A stretch of DNA of 11,765 nt from Stramenopiles sp. TOSAG23-6 (taxonomy: Eukaryota > Sar), in NCBI GenBank assembly GCA_900128565.1, contig LT636242.1:1-11765 (forward strand), in the 5' to 3' direction. The notes under the pieces are model-generated. The model searched no databases, was not told the DNA's origin, and was given only the letters and a program-made list of their open reading frames with translations. This document shows positions 1 through 8,407 of this stretch, piece by piece. Position numbers and translations under genes: made by a program. Every line of letters begins with the position of its first letter. Positions within the stretch are counted from its first letter, which is position 1.

Positions 1-68
1 AAAAAAATTTGTTAGGTACAAAATTTCGTACGAAAAAAAAAATTCATACAAAAAAAAATAAAACATAC
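1..68 (-). mobile_element. Introner-like intron of gene A (5' part only)
   Basis: The donor is GTATGT at 68-63 (minus), after phase 0 codon TAT. The core lies at 33-11 (minus), with palindrome variant and CTAAC. The acceptor is outside the window. Confidence 0.75.
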
Positions 69-2307
69 ATAACTTTCACTAGATCTATTACGACAATCTT
101 TACTTAATGATTTCAATTCTTCACTATTCAGTAGTAATGTTTTTGGCGGAGCATATCGAAATTTATTATTTTTATTTTTGTTGATTTTTTTTTCATTTTC
201 TCGATGATACCGCGACATTACAAATTCATTAAATTGATCTTTTGCACAAAAATTAGTCGTACTTTTTACTGTATGAAGGGTTTGAAGGTTTTGAAGGTTT
301 TGAAGGTTTCGTTGTACAGTCTTTATATTTATTGGGCTCTTCGAGAGTGAGTTATTAGGATTATTAAGATTATTAAGATTATTTACATTTTGTTTTGATG
401 ATGAACCAAAATTAAACAGAACTGTCAGACTATCGGGGCGTTGCTTTAATCGTGCTAATATTGATTTTTTATCCTCTGGCATTTGTCGTTGAAACACTCG
501 AATGACATCATTTGGAGTTGGAGGTAACGTAACTGGTTTTGATAGTATTCGAAATGGTTTTGAATTATTATTTTTTATAGTTTTTATAGACTTGCAGTGT
601 CCTGATTCATTGTTTACATTATTTACATTTTGTACATTATCTTGTGTATTATTTGTAGATATACATTGATTGGCTGCACGAGATGCAAGGTATGCAACTT
701 GTGCAGCAAATGCATTAACAAAGAACTGTGAATAATATTCTAATTTGAAAAATGTTAGGTACGAAATTTCGTATGAAACCCAAAAAAAAAAAAAAAAAAT
801 TACAAAAATTATAAAAAGGCTATAAAAATTATAAAAAGTAAAACAATTAGGGTTAGGGTTAGAAAATACGCTTTTGTCCATTTTTTACCTTTTCCAAAAC
901 CAAAATTTGGTTTTGCTTCATGAGGTAAATTATATTTTCGTTTTTTGTCATATTCCTCCTTTAGATTTAGAAATTCAGTTTTCTTTTGTCTACCCCAAAG
1001 AGTCACTGGACGCATTTGAGATTCTCTAGATTGTTTTTGTTGATTTTTTTTATTTTTTTTATTTTTTTTATTTTTTTCATTTTTTTCATTTTTTTCATTT
1101 TCTAATGTTTCATCATTTTTTTTATTTTGTTTATTTTCAATTGTTTCTAATGTTTCATCAATTTCTCGATTACGTTTCCAATCCAAATATAATTCAAGTT
1201 GTTTTGCATATAAAGCTTTTTCTTCTCTTCTTTTTTGTAAAGATTTTTGTTGATGTCTAATAATGTATTTTCGAAAAATATTTCAAAAAAAATTCTAAAA
1301 AATTTGTTAGGTACGAAATTTCGTATGAAAAAAATAAATTCGAATTTTTTTTTACCGAAAAAAAAAAAAAAAAAAAACATACATTGATGTTTTTAAAGAT
1401 TTTGAAGAAAACCCTCCAAAACCTTCAACATCAAACCCATTACCACTTGGACGTATACGTGGTAATGAAGCTCCATGGAATGTAAGGATATATTTTAATT
1501 TTGTTTTTGTTACAATATATACAATATAAATGTGTTTATAATTATTCATTCAAAAAAAAAATATTTTAAAAATATTTTTTGTTAGGTACAAATTTTCGTA
1601 TGAAAAAAAAAAAAAAAAAAAAAAAACGTACGTGATGTCGACCCAATTGTTTTCTTTCAAAATCTTTTTCTCTTATGACATCATTTAATGTAGAAACATA
1701 AACATCATTCTTCATACTCATATGCTCATTACAAATATCAGTAATGACTGAACGTTTTATACCATTTTGTACAAATGGATGACTTAAGCCCTATACTGTG
1801 AAAAAACAAATTTAAAAAAAAAAAAATCTAAAAAAAATTTGTTAGGTACAAAATTTCGTATGAAAAAAAAAAAGTTTTGAGTAGTACGAAAAACTGTACT
1901 TGATGATTATGAGCAGAAAGCAGCATTCTACGGCTTGTTGCTTCTCTATGAAGTCTATTTTGATTACTAAAGATATCACAAGAACGTTTATTTCGTCTGC
2001 GATCAAAGCCTATACTGTTTTTGGCTGATGTTTGAATTTTAACATTACTTGAAGAAGAAGATTTCGCTGATTTCTGCATTTTATGTTTTTCTTTCCCTTC
2101 AGGAATAAATGAACGACCATCAGTGTATCCTTTCAATCGTCTTCGAATCCCTGCGTTTGAGTGAACACCTAAACGACTCACTCGTGGTATAATACGTTGA
2201 ATAAGTTGCGGTGGTACAACCAAAGCTTCTCTATTGAGCAAAGCATTCATGTTGTTGTCGTTTGTTTTTGTTTCTTTCATTTTTGTTTTTGTTTGTTTCA
2301 TTTTCAT
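69..2307 (-). CDS. Gene A: unrecognised multi-exon K/N-rich protein, partial
   Basis: I do not recognise this protein. Proposed exons on the minus strand are 2307-1900, 1790-1632, 1474-1383, 1262-889 and about 739-69, with the last intron running off the left edge; together about 568 residues so far. The frame stays open across all junctions, which is the main evidence that these ORF pieces are one gene. The start is ATG 2307; a second ATG lies 19 codons in. Exon 1 (residues 1-136) is basic and includes LGVHSNAGIRRRLKG. Exon 3 encodes a distinctive G/P-rich segment (GASLPRIRPSGNG). Exon 4 is a charged, probably coiled-coil stretch (RREEKALYAKQLELYLDWK) followed by KN/EKN repeats. Exon 5 carries QNL and NNL repeats, then a basic tail. 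No signal peptide or membrane segment is evident once introns are removed. The exon 4/5 junction is the least certain. Confidence 0.6.
279..386 (-). repeat. 9-bp coding repeats (QNL and NNL) in gene A
   Basis: GGTTTTGAA units near 279-307 encode QNLQNLQ; ATTATTAAG units near 361-386 encode NNLNNLN. Both keep frame. Confidence 0.8.
740..888 (-). mobile_element. Introner-like intron of gene A, boundaries uncertain
   Basis: Donor GTAAAA at 888 (weak) with TTAG ending at 740 keeps the frame in phase 1; a CAT ending at 752 also keeps frame but lies only 2 nt after CTAAC. The core is at 777-754. The intron also holds a telomeric tract (847-862) and a 15-nt direct repeat (804-818 and 824-838). A GTATTT at 869 fails the frame with the nearby AG acceptors. 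Confidence 0.5.
847..862 (+). repeat. Interstitial telomeric tract 1 (in gene A intron)
   Basis: TTAGGGTTAGGGTTAG. It lies next to a 15-nt direct repeat inside the intron 888-740. Confidence 0.9.
1044..1100 (-). repeat. KN/EKN-coding low-complexity tract in gene A
   Basis: A T-rich plus strand that reads on the minus strand as NEKNEKNKKNKKNKKN; 9-bp units. Confidence 0.8.
1263..1382 (-). mobile_element. Introner-like intron of gene A
   Basis: Donor GTATGT at 1382 after phase 2; acceptor AAATACAT ending at 1263. An AG six bases further on (TTAG ending at 1257) would also keep the frame, so this copy does not by itself prove a non-AG end. Core at 1330-1306. Confidence 0.7.
1475..1631 (-). mobile_element. 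Introner-like intron of gene A with non-AG end
   Basis: Donor GTACGT at 1631, phase 0. Between the core (1604-1581) and the next exon there is no AG until GGAG, which leads to a frame with a stop. TTCCAT ending at 1475 restores the frame. The core lies about 106 nt from this acceptor, but a second TTGTAAC about 35 nt upstream could serve as the branch site. Confidence 0.65.
1791..1899 (-). mobile_element. Introner-like intron of gene A, AG or CAT acceptor
   Basis: Donor GTACAG at 1899, phase 0. TATAG ending at 1791 keeps the frame; a CAT ending at 1779 does too, 12 bases later. Core at 1864-1841. Confidence 0.6.
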
Positions 2308-2632
2308 TCGTAAAAGTATTTTAAAACAAAGTATTCACAAAACAATATGATTGTAATGAAAAAGATAATACTGTTGTATACTTTAATCAGTCAAAACATT
2401 ATACATATTCCAGATATAGAATACTAATATTATCCATAATAGTACTAATAAGAAAAAGAGATTTATAGTCTTTAGTGAGATTTTGACAGTTTCATAAAAA
2501 AAATTAAAAAAAAAAAAAAAACTTCATTTTTTTATATTCGACTTTGTACTACATTCTATATAGTAGTATACCTTATATACCCCTGATAGATACATTTTCA
2601 TAACATTCTTTACATATACAATATATATTTTA
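2308..2632. other. Intergenic: 5' of gene A and 3' of gene B
   Basis: AT-rich, with A-runs at about 2497-2520. It must hold the promoter of gene A and the 3' end of gene B, but I see no clear TATA box or other motif. TAATAAAA overlaps the gene B stop (minus, about 2635) and could be a poly(A) signal. Confidence 0.5.
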
Positions 2633-3247
2633 TTAAATATTCAATAACTTTTGCATGAGAACGTCACTTTCTAAAAACTTTTTTGAAGCTTCAGATCTTT
2701 CCTTTTTTGTTGTTAATGGATTGAAATCAAATGGTTTGAATCGATTGAGTGTATCAATTTTTTCACCATGTTGTGAATGATGAAAAAAATCAACATCATT
2801 TGGTCTTTGTTCATTTCTTATTGATTGTGTTACTATTCGATATAAATCATTTTCATTGTTAGTTTCATGTATTAAATTATCTGAAACAATGATTGGTGTT
2901 GAATTCAAATTAGGGTTAGGGTCTGAAACAATGATTGGTGTTGATTGTCGATTTTGTTGTAGGATGTGTTGTGATGTTTCAGGTATTTGCTGTATGATTT
3001 GAATGTCTCTTCGATTTTGGATATTTTCTATATTTCCTACAACTAAAGAAGGAGGAGCTAGTACTAATTTTGGAGGGTGATTTTGTACAGTTTCGTTCAT
3101 TGTTTTCCCATCAGACGATATTGCATTCATCCACCAAGGGATTCCTGCATTATACCATGGCGGTGCTTTTTGTGCTTTTGGAATATTACTAGCCTTGACC
3201 GATATTGTTGAAGCAAAGACATATAAAATAATGATACAGAGAAGCAT
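2633..3247 (-). CDS. Gene B: small predicted secreted protein, unknown function
   Basis: Single-exon ORF of 204 residues that I do not recognise. It starts MLLCIIILYVFASTISVKAS, a typical signal peptide with likely cleavage near residue 19, and there is no second hydrophobic stretch, so it is probably secreted or lumenal. The mature part is Q/N/P-rich: a Trp-containing segment PPWYNAGIPWWMNA near residues 29-42, then low-complexity sequence, then a charged tail. Residues around 120-145 contain STPIIVSD twice, separated by PNPNLN; the spacer is encoded by a telomeric repeat read as CCCTAA (positions 2910-2921). It has no intron and no introner core, unlike gene A. It is divergent from gene C across a 421-bp gap. 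The signal peptide and an open frame of this length at this AT content make it a likely real gene; no function can be assigned. Confidence 0.7.
   Translation of the reverse strand: MLLCIIILYVFASTISVKASNIPKAQKAPPWYNAGIPWWMNAISSDGKTMNETVQNHPPKLVLAPPSLVVGNIENIQNRRDIQIIQQIPETSQHILQQNRQSTPIIVSDPNPNLNSTPIIVSDNLIHETNNENDLYRIVTQSIRNEQRPNDVDFFHHSQHGEKIDTLNRFKPFDFNPLTTKKERSEASKKFLESDVLMQKLLNI
2880..2944. repeat. Direct duplication flanking telomeric tract 2 (in gene B)
   Basis: An identical 23-nt segment occurs at 2880-2902 and 2922-2944. The 19-nt spacer ends in TTAGGGTTAGGG (2910-2921). The period is 42 nt, so gene B stays in frame and its protein gains a second STPIIVSD plus PNPNLN. Confidence 0.92.
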
Positions 3248-3668
3248 ATACGACTATACGTTCTACGAAAACTCTACTACTATTACACAATGACTTCGTA
3301 TACGAATATTGTTCTATTCTTGAAACAGTTTGAATGTAAAGAGTAATGTGTATATGTTATGTAGATGTTGAGAGCATCAAAAGATTTTCATTGTATACTC
3401 AATTTGTTAAAGAGTCGACTACCATTTGATTTGAGATTGGAGCATTGGAGCAGCACCACCACATGATAGATAGAATTCGAATTTATAGCTGCTATTTTTT
3501 TGATGAAAATTTTGAAAAAAAAANGAAATCTTTTTCTTTTGTTTTTTTTTTGTTTTTTTCGTGTTTCTCTGCTTTTTCGTTGGAAAACTTTCAAAACGAC
3601 AGCAACATTTGTCTACAAAAACAAGTAATTTAAACTGTTCAAACAGTTCTTGTTTTAAATATACTGAA
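3248..3668. other. Divergent intergenic between genes B and C
   Basis: 421 bp that must carry two divergent promoters. The poly-T stretch at 3531-3580 and the N at 3524 mark poor sequence. Short ORFs here are low complexity. No introner core or telomeric tract. Confidence 0.5.
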
Positions 3669-5870
3669 ATGTCGAGCATTCAACCAGAAAAAAAGGAATC
3701 TAAAAAGATTGAAGCTGAAGATACAACAATATCAAGTGTTCATGTAAAGTATGACTCTGAAACAGCGACCATGCAACGTTTTAAATCAAAAGAAGCACGA
3801 GAAAACGAGCAATGGGCGTATGGATTCGTTGGTTTTGTTACGGGTCCTCTTGTTATTTTGATGTCTTTGTGGACCCCCGCTTTATTATTACTTGCTGCAA
3901 ATGACAGTACGTGTAGTTCTGGAACGGATAAATCGGGACAAAGTTGTACTCCAGATCTTGATTGGGATCAGGACCACTGGGAAACAGCAAAAGGACAAAT
4001 TAACTGTATAGAAACAGATACCTTTGGTGAAATTGTATATGACCCTTTTATTCAAACACAAGCTTGCATACAATCTCTACAAGACTACCGGAATCTAGTA
4101 CCAGCATTTACATGTAACTGTACAGGTGAATATTCTTTCTTAAACTCTGGACTTCGACCAGCCAACATACAAATTGTCATTGGAATCATAAATCATGTAC
4201 GTTTTCAGCTTTTTTACTGTTACATTTTATTTATATTGTTTCAAAACTGTCCGTATTTAACAAAAAAACAAATGAAAAACAAATTAAACAATACATGCCT
4301 NTNTCATTCATTGCTCTTTTTTTCGGTGTCATTATTGACTTTTCTGGTAATCGTTTAACCATGTGGAAAAGATTGTGGATTCTGACGGTCGTAACAACCA
4401 TGTTGATGTATGTTTATTTTTTTTTTTTCGTAAATATCTTTTTTTTTTTTTCATAGGAAATTTCGTACCTAACAATTTTTTTTTTTTTTTGGTAAAAATT
4501 TTTTGAAATATTTTTCCAAAATACATGGGTATTATTTTTAAAAATTATATATGGATTATTGGTTGTGTTTTTGCTGTAATTTGTTTTATATCACAAAATG
4601 CAAATTGGATGATTTATTGTTCATTTTTGAGTGATATTGCAGATACAGATGAAGATAGAGGACGACTTGGTGGAATGCAACAGGCATGTATGTTTTTTTT
4701 TTTTTTTCAACTCAATTTTTTTTTTTTGGTTTCGTACGAAATTTTGTACCTAACGATATTTTTTGTGATTTCGTGTTTTTTCACACAATACATGGAGTTA
4801 TTCTGGCCAAGCTGTTTACATCATCACAGTTGGCTTAAGTGTCTCATTAATATTCAAAACTGCTCATATACCAGGCATTTTGGGTTGTATTGGTTGTGCA
4901 TTATGGATGCTCTTCTTTATGCCAAGAGCATTAAAATATTTTTATGAACGTCCACCGAAACGAATGTATGTTTTATATGAATTTCTAATTTAAGTTTTTT
5001 TTTTTTTTTGGTTTTCATACGAAATTTCGTACCTAACGATTTTTTTACAAAAAAATATTTTTTCATAATCCATCCGAGATGATCCAAATTTATCAAAACG
5101 AGGAAAATTTTTGCATTCAGTGAAGGAGATGATTGCATTATTCAAAATTATACGTAAAAAATATCCTGAAGCATATAAATATTTATTTCTGTCAGTTGTG
5201 TCACGACAGGGGATTTATAGTATTTTAGCCGTATACGTGACATATTTTATAAGTCAAGTCAAATTGACTGGATTTCAAATTGTTATTATATGTATGTGTA
5301 CCCCTAACCCTAACCCGAATGATGAATTTGAATTTTTTTTTTAAATTTTTTTTTTTTTAAATTTTTATTTTTTTTTTTTCGTACGACATTTTGTACCTAA
5401 GCTAACAAAAATGTTTTACAATATTTTTCACAAAACATCTATTATTGTGTTAGTCGTTGGAGCACCATGTGGATACTTATTTACAAAAATTGTACAAAAG
5501 TTTTGTTTAAAAAAGATTTGGCAATGTTTAACTTTGTATTGGGTTGCCGTCGGGATTATAACACCACTACTGATGTGCGTTTTCATTTTTTTTTTAGTAA
5601 AATTTTTTTCAATTTTTTTTTGGTTTTTTGGTTTTTATAAAAAATTTGTACCTAACAATTTTTTTTTAGATTTTTGTTTTTTGAAATACTCTTCTACAAT
5701 ACATTTATGAGGAAGGAATGTTCATTCAATCATGTATCGTGGGTGGTGGCTTATATGCTTTGGGCTTATCCTGGTACTTTTCGATTGCATGGCCAGCTTT
5801 TCAATCACTTGTGCCAAATGCATTAACTGCACAATGTAAGTTTTTATTATGTTTTTATTATGTTTTTATG

Positions 5871-5910
<40 letters not shown>

Positions 5911-6392
5911 CAAACTTTAATTTTTTTCAATTTTTAATTTTTTTTCAATTTTTAATTTTTTTTATACGAATTTTTTATAACCTAACAATGTTTTTTTTTA
6001 ATGTTTTTTTAAGAATTACATGTCTTGGGTTGTATGTGTTTGTTAATAACGCAACGTATTGGGTGGAACAATTAATTTATACCATTATAGTACAGGAGAA
6101 AAATGATCATCGATTGGCTATTGCAACACTTGTACGTTTTCATCAAATGTTTATCTATTAGGGTTAGGGTTTTCATTTTTTTTTTTTTTTTTTTTCATAC
6201 GAAATTTCATACCTAACAACAAAACCATGTTTTCAAATATTCTACAAAAAACTTGCCCCTTGGAGTTTTATTGCATTTTGTATAGTGTCTTTCATTGATT
6301 TTGAAAAGGGAAAAAAAGAAGCACAAAATATCGATAAACAAACACTTGAAAGATTGGAAGTTGATCAGAATATTGAAAGTGGTGAAAAATAA
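3669..6392 (+). CDS. Gene C: ATG22-like MFS transporter (vacuolar amino-acid effluxer family)
   Basis: Proposed exons: 3669-4196, 4295-4407, 4527-4687, 4794-4965, 5074-5291, 5439-5574, 5705-5835, 6022-6131 and about 6228-6392; about 577 residues. Seen: a hydrophilic N-terminus, first membrane segment at residues 49-77 (WAYGFVGFVTGPLVILMSLW), a Cys-rich loop (C82, C93, C113, C133, C149, C151), then further hydrophobic segments, including DRGRLGGMQQA in exon 3, GAPCGYLFTKI in exon 6 and WPAFQSLVPN in exon 7, and a charged tail. Known of the family: ATG22 proteins have a Cys-containing first loop, a (K/R)GRLSG-like motif after a central helix, and an (A/S)SLVP motif late in the fold; they export amino acids from the vacuole. 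The family call is from memory, without alignment; a general MFS protein is the alternative. ATG 3669 is chosen because the ORF upstream is low complexity. Two junctions (4197 and 6132 introns) are off by a base under the CAT rule. Confidence 0.75.
4197..4294 (+). other. Degenerate intron of gene C, acceptor unresolved
   Basis: Donor GTACGT after phase 0. The core is worn down to CGTATTTAAC (4252-4261). The downstream exon frame needs the intron to end at TAC (4294); the CAT at 4296 is two bases off. Two N calls (4301, 4303) follow directly, so a one-base error could restore the CAT end. No AG is available. Confidence 0.5.
4408..4526 (+). mobile_element. Introner-like intron of gene C, GT...CAT
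   Basis: Donor GTATGT, phase 2. The only AG inside (CATAGG, 4455) would put the in-frame CTAAC stop into the message; the next AG is deep in the following exon. CCAAAATACAT ending at 4526 gives continuous frame. Core 4451-4473. Confidence 0.8.
4688..4793 (+). mobile_element. Introner-like intron of gene C, GT...CAT
   Basis: Donor GTATGT, phase 1; ACAATACAT ends at 4793 and keeps frame. An AG at about 4811 would also keep frame but would delete six residues (WSYSGQ) of a membrane segment. Core 4731-4754. Confidence 0.7.
4966..5073 (+). mobile_element. Introner-like intron of gene C, GT...CAT
   Basis: Donor GTATGT, phase 2; ATAATCCAT ends at 5073. CGAG just after gives an immediate stop, and the required frame has TAA just upstream, so no earlier AG can work. 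Core 5014-5037. Confidence 0.8.
5292..5438 (+). mobile_element. Introner-like intron of gene C with telomeric tract
   Basis: Donor GTATGT, phase 1; CAAAACAT ends at 5438 and keeps frame. An AG at about 5456 (TTAG) also keeps frame but shortens a membrane helix. The core is modified to CCTAAGCTAAC (5379-5406). Holds telomeric repeats at 5302-5316. Confidence 0.7.
5302..5316 (-). repeat. Interstitial telomeric tract 3 (in gene C intron)
   Basis: CCCTAACCCTAACCC on the plus strand, ten bases after the donor of intron 5292-5438. Confidence 0.9.
5575..5704 (+). mobile_element. Introner-like intron of gene C, GT...CAT
   Basis: Donor GTGCGT, phase 2; ACAATACAT ends at 5704. The AG at about 5670 reads into the exon in the wrong frame, and the AGs just after 5704 are also out of phase. 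The palindrome is eroded here, but GTACCTAAC remains (5648-5656). Confidence 0.78.
5836..6021 (+). mobile_element. Longest intron of gene C, with TA microsatellite
   Basis: Donor GTAAGT, phase 1; ATTACAT ends at 6021. The only AG nearby (TTTAAG, 6013) gives an immediate TAA. Holds a (TA)n tract at 5872-5908. The core is worn (5963-5986), with CCTAAC kept. Confidence 0.78.
5872..5908. repeat. (TA)n microsatellite
   Basis: 37 nt of alternating TA inside the intron 5836-6021. Confidence 0.95.
6132..6227 (+). mobile_element. Introner-like intron of gene C, acceptor unresolved
   Basis: Donor GTACGT, phase 0. The CAT ending at 6228 lies 11 nt after CTAAC and is one base out of frame; an end at 6227, at TAC 6245, or at 6251 keeps frame. 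One missing A in the homopolymer 6246-6251 would make CAT fit. Core 6194-6217; telomeric tract 6158-6171. Confidence 0.5.
6158..6171 (+). repeat. Interstitial telomeric tract 4 (in gene C intron)
   Basis: TTAGGGTTAGGGTT between donor and core in the intron starting at 6132. Confidence 0.9.
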
Positions 6393-6571
6393 TAACTTTG
6401 ATGCTTCATAACCCTAATTTTTGTCTACAGTATACAAATTTTTGTCTACAACAAACAAAAAAACAAAAAGCANAAAAAAAAAAAAAAAAGAAAAAAAGAA
6501 AAAGTTTTTAAGTTGTATAAGTATAAACTTAAATACTTAAAAAATATAGACTTTCTTTTTATTTATTTTTG

Positions 6572-7186
6572 TTAATTATGCTTTTTTTTTTTTGAAATTG
6601 TATGATTTTGTTGTTGTTGTTCCGAAAATTGTATAAAAGAATTGCGCCATGCCGTACCTTCTTCATCTTCTTGGAAAGACATGAGTACATAAGCTACAAT
6701 AATCAAATTCACAGTCACAACAGCAGCTATACCACTTATGCCAACTTTATTCGGATGTCCCTCGAAAATATGTCGCACAAGATAATACACTATGAAAGGT
6801 AATGTACACATATAAAAAGAGTACGTCCTAAGTTTTATAAATACAGACTTATTTCCAGCAACTTCTAGTAGCATTTTGAAGTTTTCCATTTTACTAATAG
6901 AACTAGACGTACCATCGACTTCTTTTGAAGACTTCGTTACAGCATATCCTTTACCTGGACCAAGATTCTCGACAAGAAATAAATCACTTGTTTCATCTAT
7001 TGTGCTTTCGTCTTTGCTTTCACTTAATTCTCTATGAAGTTTTGCATGAATGATAATTTTTTGACCTTTACGCTCAGACTCAACAACGTCCAAAATAACC
7101 CATGGTGAATCAGATATTGATTGCTTCGAGTTTGAAAATGCTACAACAGCATCCAATTCATCTTGTTCTGGGGTGTTTTCTGTCAT
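6572..7186 (-). CDS. VMA21: Gene D: VMA21-like V-ATPase assembly factor with N-terminal extension
   Basis: Single-exon, 204 residues. The C-terminal half has the VMA21 layout: SVFIKLRTYSFYMCTLPFIV (TM1, about 114-140), a short lumenal loop (FEGHPNKVG), then GIAAVVTVNLIIVAYVLMSF (TM2, about 152-171) followed by acidic QEDEE. Known of the family: VMA21 is a small two-helix ER protein that chaperones assembly of the V-ATPase membrane sector, and the yeast protein ends in a dilysine retrieval signal. Here the last four residues are KKHN, which fits KKXX retrieval to the ER. The usual family length is about 80-110 residues; the first about 105 residues here are an acidic, soluble extension of unknown role. 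A later start is possible, but the upstream part is open and not low complexity. No intron. It is convergent with gene C and divergent from gene E. Confidence 0.82.
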   Translation of the reverse strand: MTENTPEQDELDAVVAFSNSKQSISDSPWVILDVVESERKGQKIIIHAKLHRELSESKDESTIDETSDLFLVENLGPGKGYAVTKSSKEVDGTSSSISKMENFKMLLEVAGNKSVFIKLRTYSFYMCTLPFIVYYLVRHIFEGHPNKVGISGIAAVVTVNLIIVAYVLMSFQEDEEGTAWRNSFIQFSEQQQQNHTISKKKKHN

Positions 7187-7426
7187 TATTCTAAATGTAT
7201 AACTTTACTTTTTATCGGTGTATATTTTATGTAATGTTCTAAATGTTCTACCCGACCAATGTTTTTTTTGTTGGTCAAAAAGAAAATTATGTTACCCGGT
7301 ACTACTGTTTTTGTGGGTGTTTTCCGGAGACTTTCAAATTTAATTTCGAAATATATCAAAAAATTTACTCCTTTCTTTGTGTCTCTGATTAGATTTCATT
7401 TTTAGATTCATTTTTTTGTATGAAAT

Positions 7427-8407
7427 ATGAAACGTCTCACATTCTTTAAATATATGGTGATTCTTGTAATTACACTTTTACATGATGTTATTTCTAGCGA
7501 TGAAATAACGTCATCATTTCATGATTTGAAAAGAGTAATGAAAACTGCAAAACACATTGAAGGATTATCTTCAATTACCAATAATATAAAAGAAATCGGT
7601 AGCATCTTTCTTGGAATAGTAGATAACGACATACAAGATAATCTATCATCTTTGAAAGATGATACAAATATATCCGTAAAGGATAATATTCAAATATCAT
7701 CATTTGGGAGTATATCACCAGTGAAAGTTCCCGCAGAGTTATTTAAACAAATAGAAGAAATACATAAATATACATTATTAACAAACGAAGCTTTTGAGAA
7801 GAAATTAAAATATGAAATGAACTCATTTAAGAAATCTATTGACAAGAGACGGGAAATGATTCAAAATGAAATTAAACAACATCAGATAAATACGATCAAT
7901 TTAAAAAAAATAATTGAGATGTTGAATAATACAATCAAACATTTTGGGAAGACTTTGATAAAAAAGAATCATGTATGTTTTTATTTTTTTTTTAAACAAA
8001 AAAATCGATTTTTTTTTTCGTACGAAATTTCGTACCTAACGAATTTTTTTGTGAAATATTTTTCCAAAATACAGCAATCGTCTCAGCGATTAAAATATGC
8101 AAATCTCTTGATTGAATTTGAAGCTAATAAGAGTAATGTAAAAGTATTAATACTACAATCTAAAAAAAAAGAAATTATTAGTCGATTGAAATTAGATTTT
8201 TTTGAGAAAAATATAAAAAGTCGAAAAACAAGAATTGAAATGTCTCATTCAATGCAAAAAGGAATCCGTCAACGTTTTCACGTTGCACAGTTGCATCTTA
8301 TTGATCAAGAGAAGATTATTAAAAAGTTATCAAAAAAACAAAAGATTATTGATACATTAGACAATGAGAATGACGTCATAGATTATCTAAGAAAATACAT
8401 GCATTAG
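7427..8407 (+). CDS. Gene E: predicted secreted coiled-coil protein, unknown function
   Basis: Two exons, 7427-7972 and 8075-8407, giving 292 residues. The N-terminus (MKRLTFFKYMVILVITLL) is a signal peptide or anchor, with possible cleavage near residue 24. The rest is charged and helical with long heptad-like stretches (about 100-180, and most of exon 2), so a lumenal or secreted coiled coil is likely; I recognise no family. The intron at 7973-8074 is 102 nt and has no in-frame stop, so an ab initio caller would read through it and add 34 false residues. The stop TAG at 8405 belongs to a telomeric tract. Just downstream, a near-exact 55-bp copy of the gene's end continues in the same frame into a hydrophobic tail (PFFFKFLLPVVVLL) and stops at 8531-8533, so the gene seems to have lost its original C-terminus. 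Confidence 0.75.
   Translation: MKRLTFFKYMVILVITLLHDVISSDEITSSFHDLKRVMKTAKHIEGLSSITNNIKEIGSIFLGIVDNDIQDNLSSLKDDTNISVKDNIQISSFGSISPVKVPAELFKQIEEIHKYTLLTNEAFEKKLKYEMNSFKKSIDKRREMIQNEIKQHQINTINLKKIIEMLNNTIKHFGKTLIKKNHVCFYFFFKQKNRFFFSYEISYLTNFFVKYFSKIQQSSQRLKYANLLIEFEANKSNVKVLILQSKKKEIISRLKLDFFEKNIKSRKTRIEMSHSMQKGIRQRFHVAQLHLIDQEKIIKKLSKKQKIIDTLDNENDVIDYLRKYMH
7973..8074 (+). mobile_element. Introner-like intron of gene E, GT...CAG
   Basis: Donor GTATGT, phase 0; CCAAAATACAG ends at 8074. It is 102 nt with no in-frame stop. This is the one clear copy with an AG end; the same position is ACAT in its relatives. Core 8017-8040. Confidence 0.85.

Noticed and set aside
1147-1380. Minus-strand 77-residue ORF starting in poly-Phe
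   Set aside because: It reads an intron and then the wrong frame of gene A exon 4.
3388-3679. Short ORFs on both strands across the poly-T region
   Set aside because: Low-complexity translation of homopolymers, includes an N, and contradictory overlapping frames.
6416-6450. Direct repeat AATTTTTGTCTACA (two copies) with AACCCTAA nearby
   Set aside because: Short, in the 3' region of gene C, with only a single telomere-like unit; too weak to call a third duplication scar.
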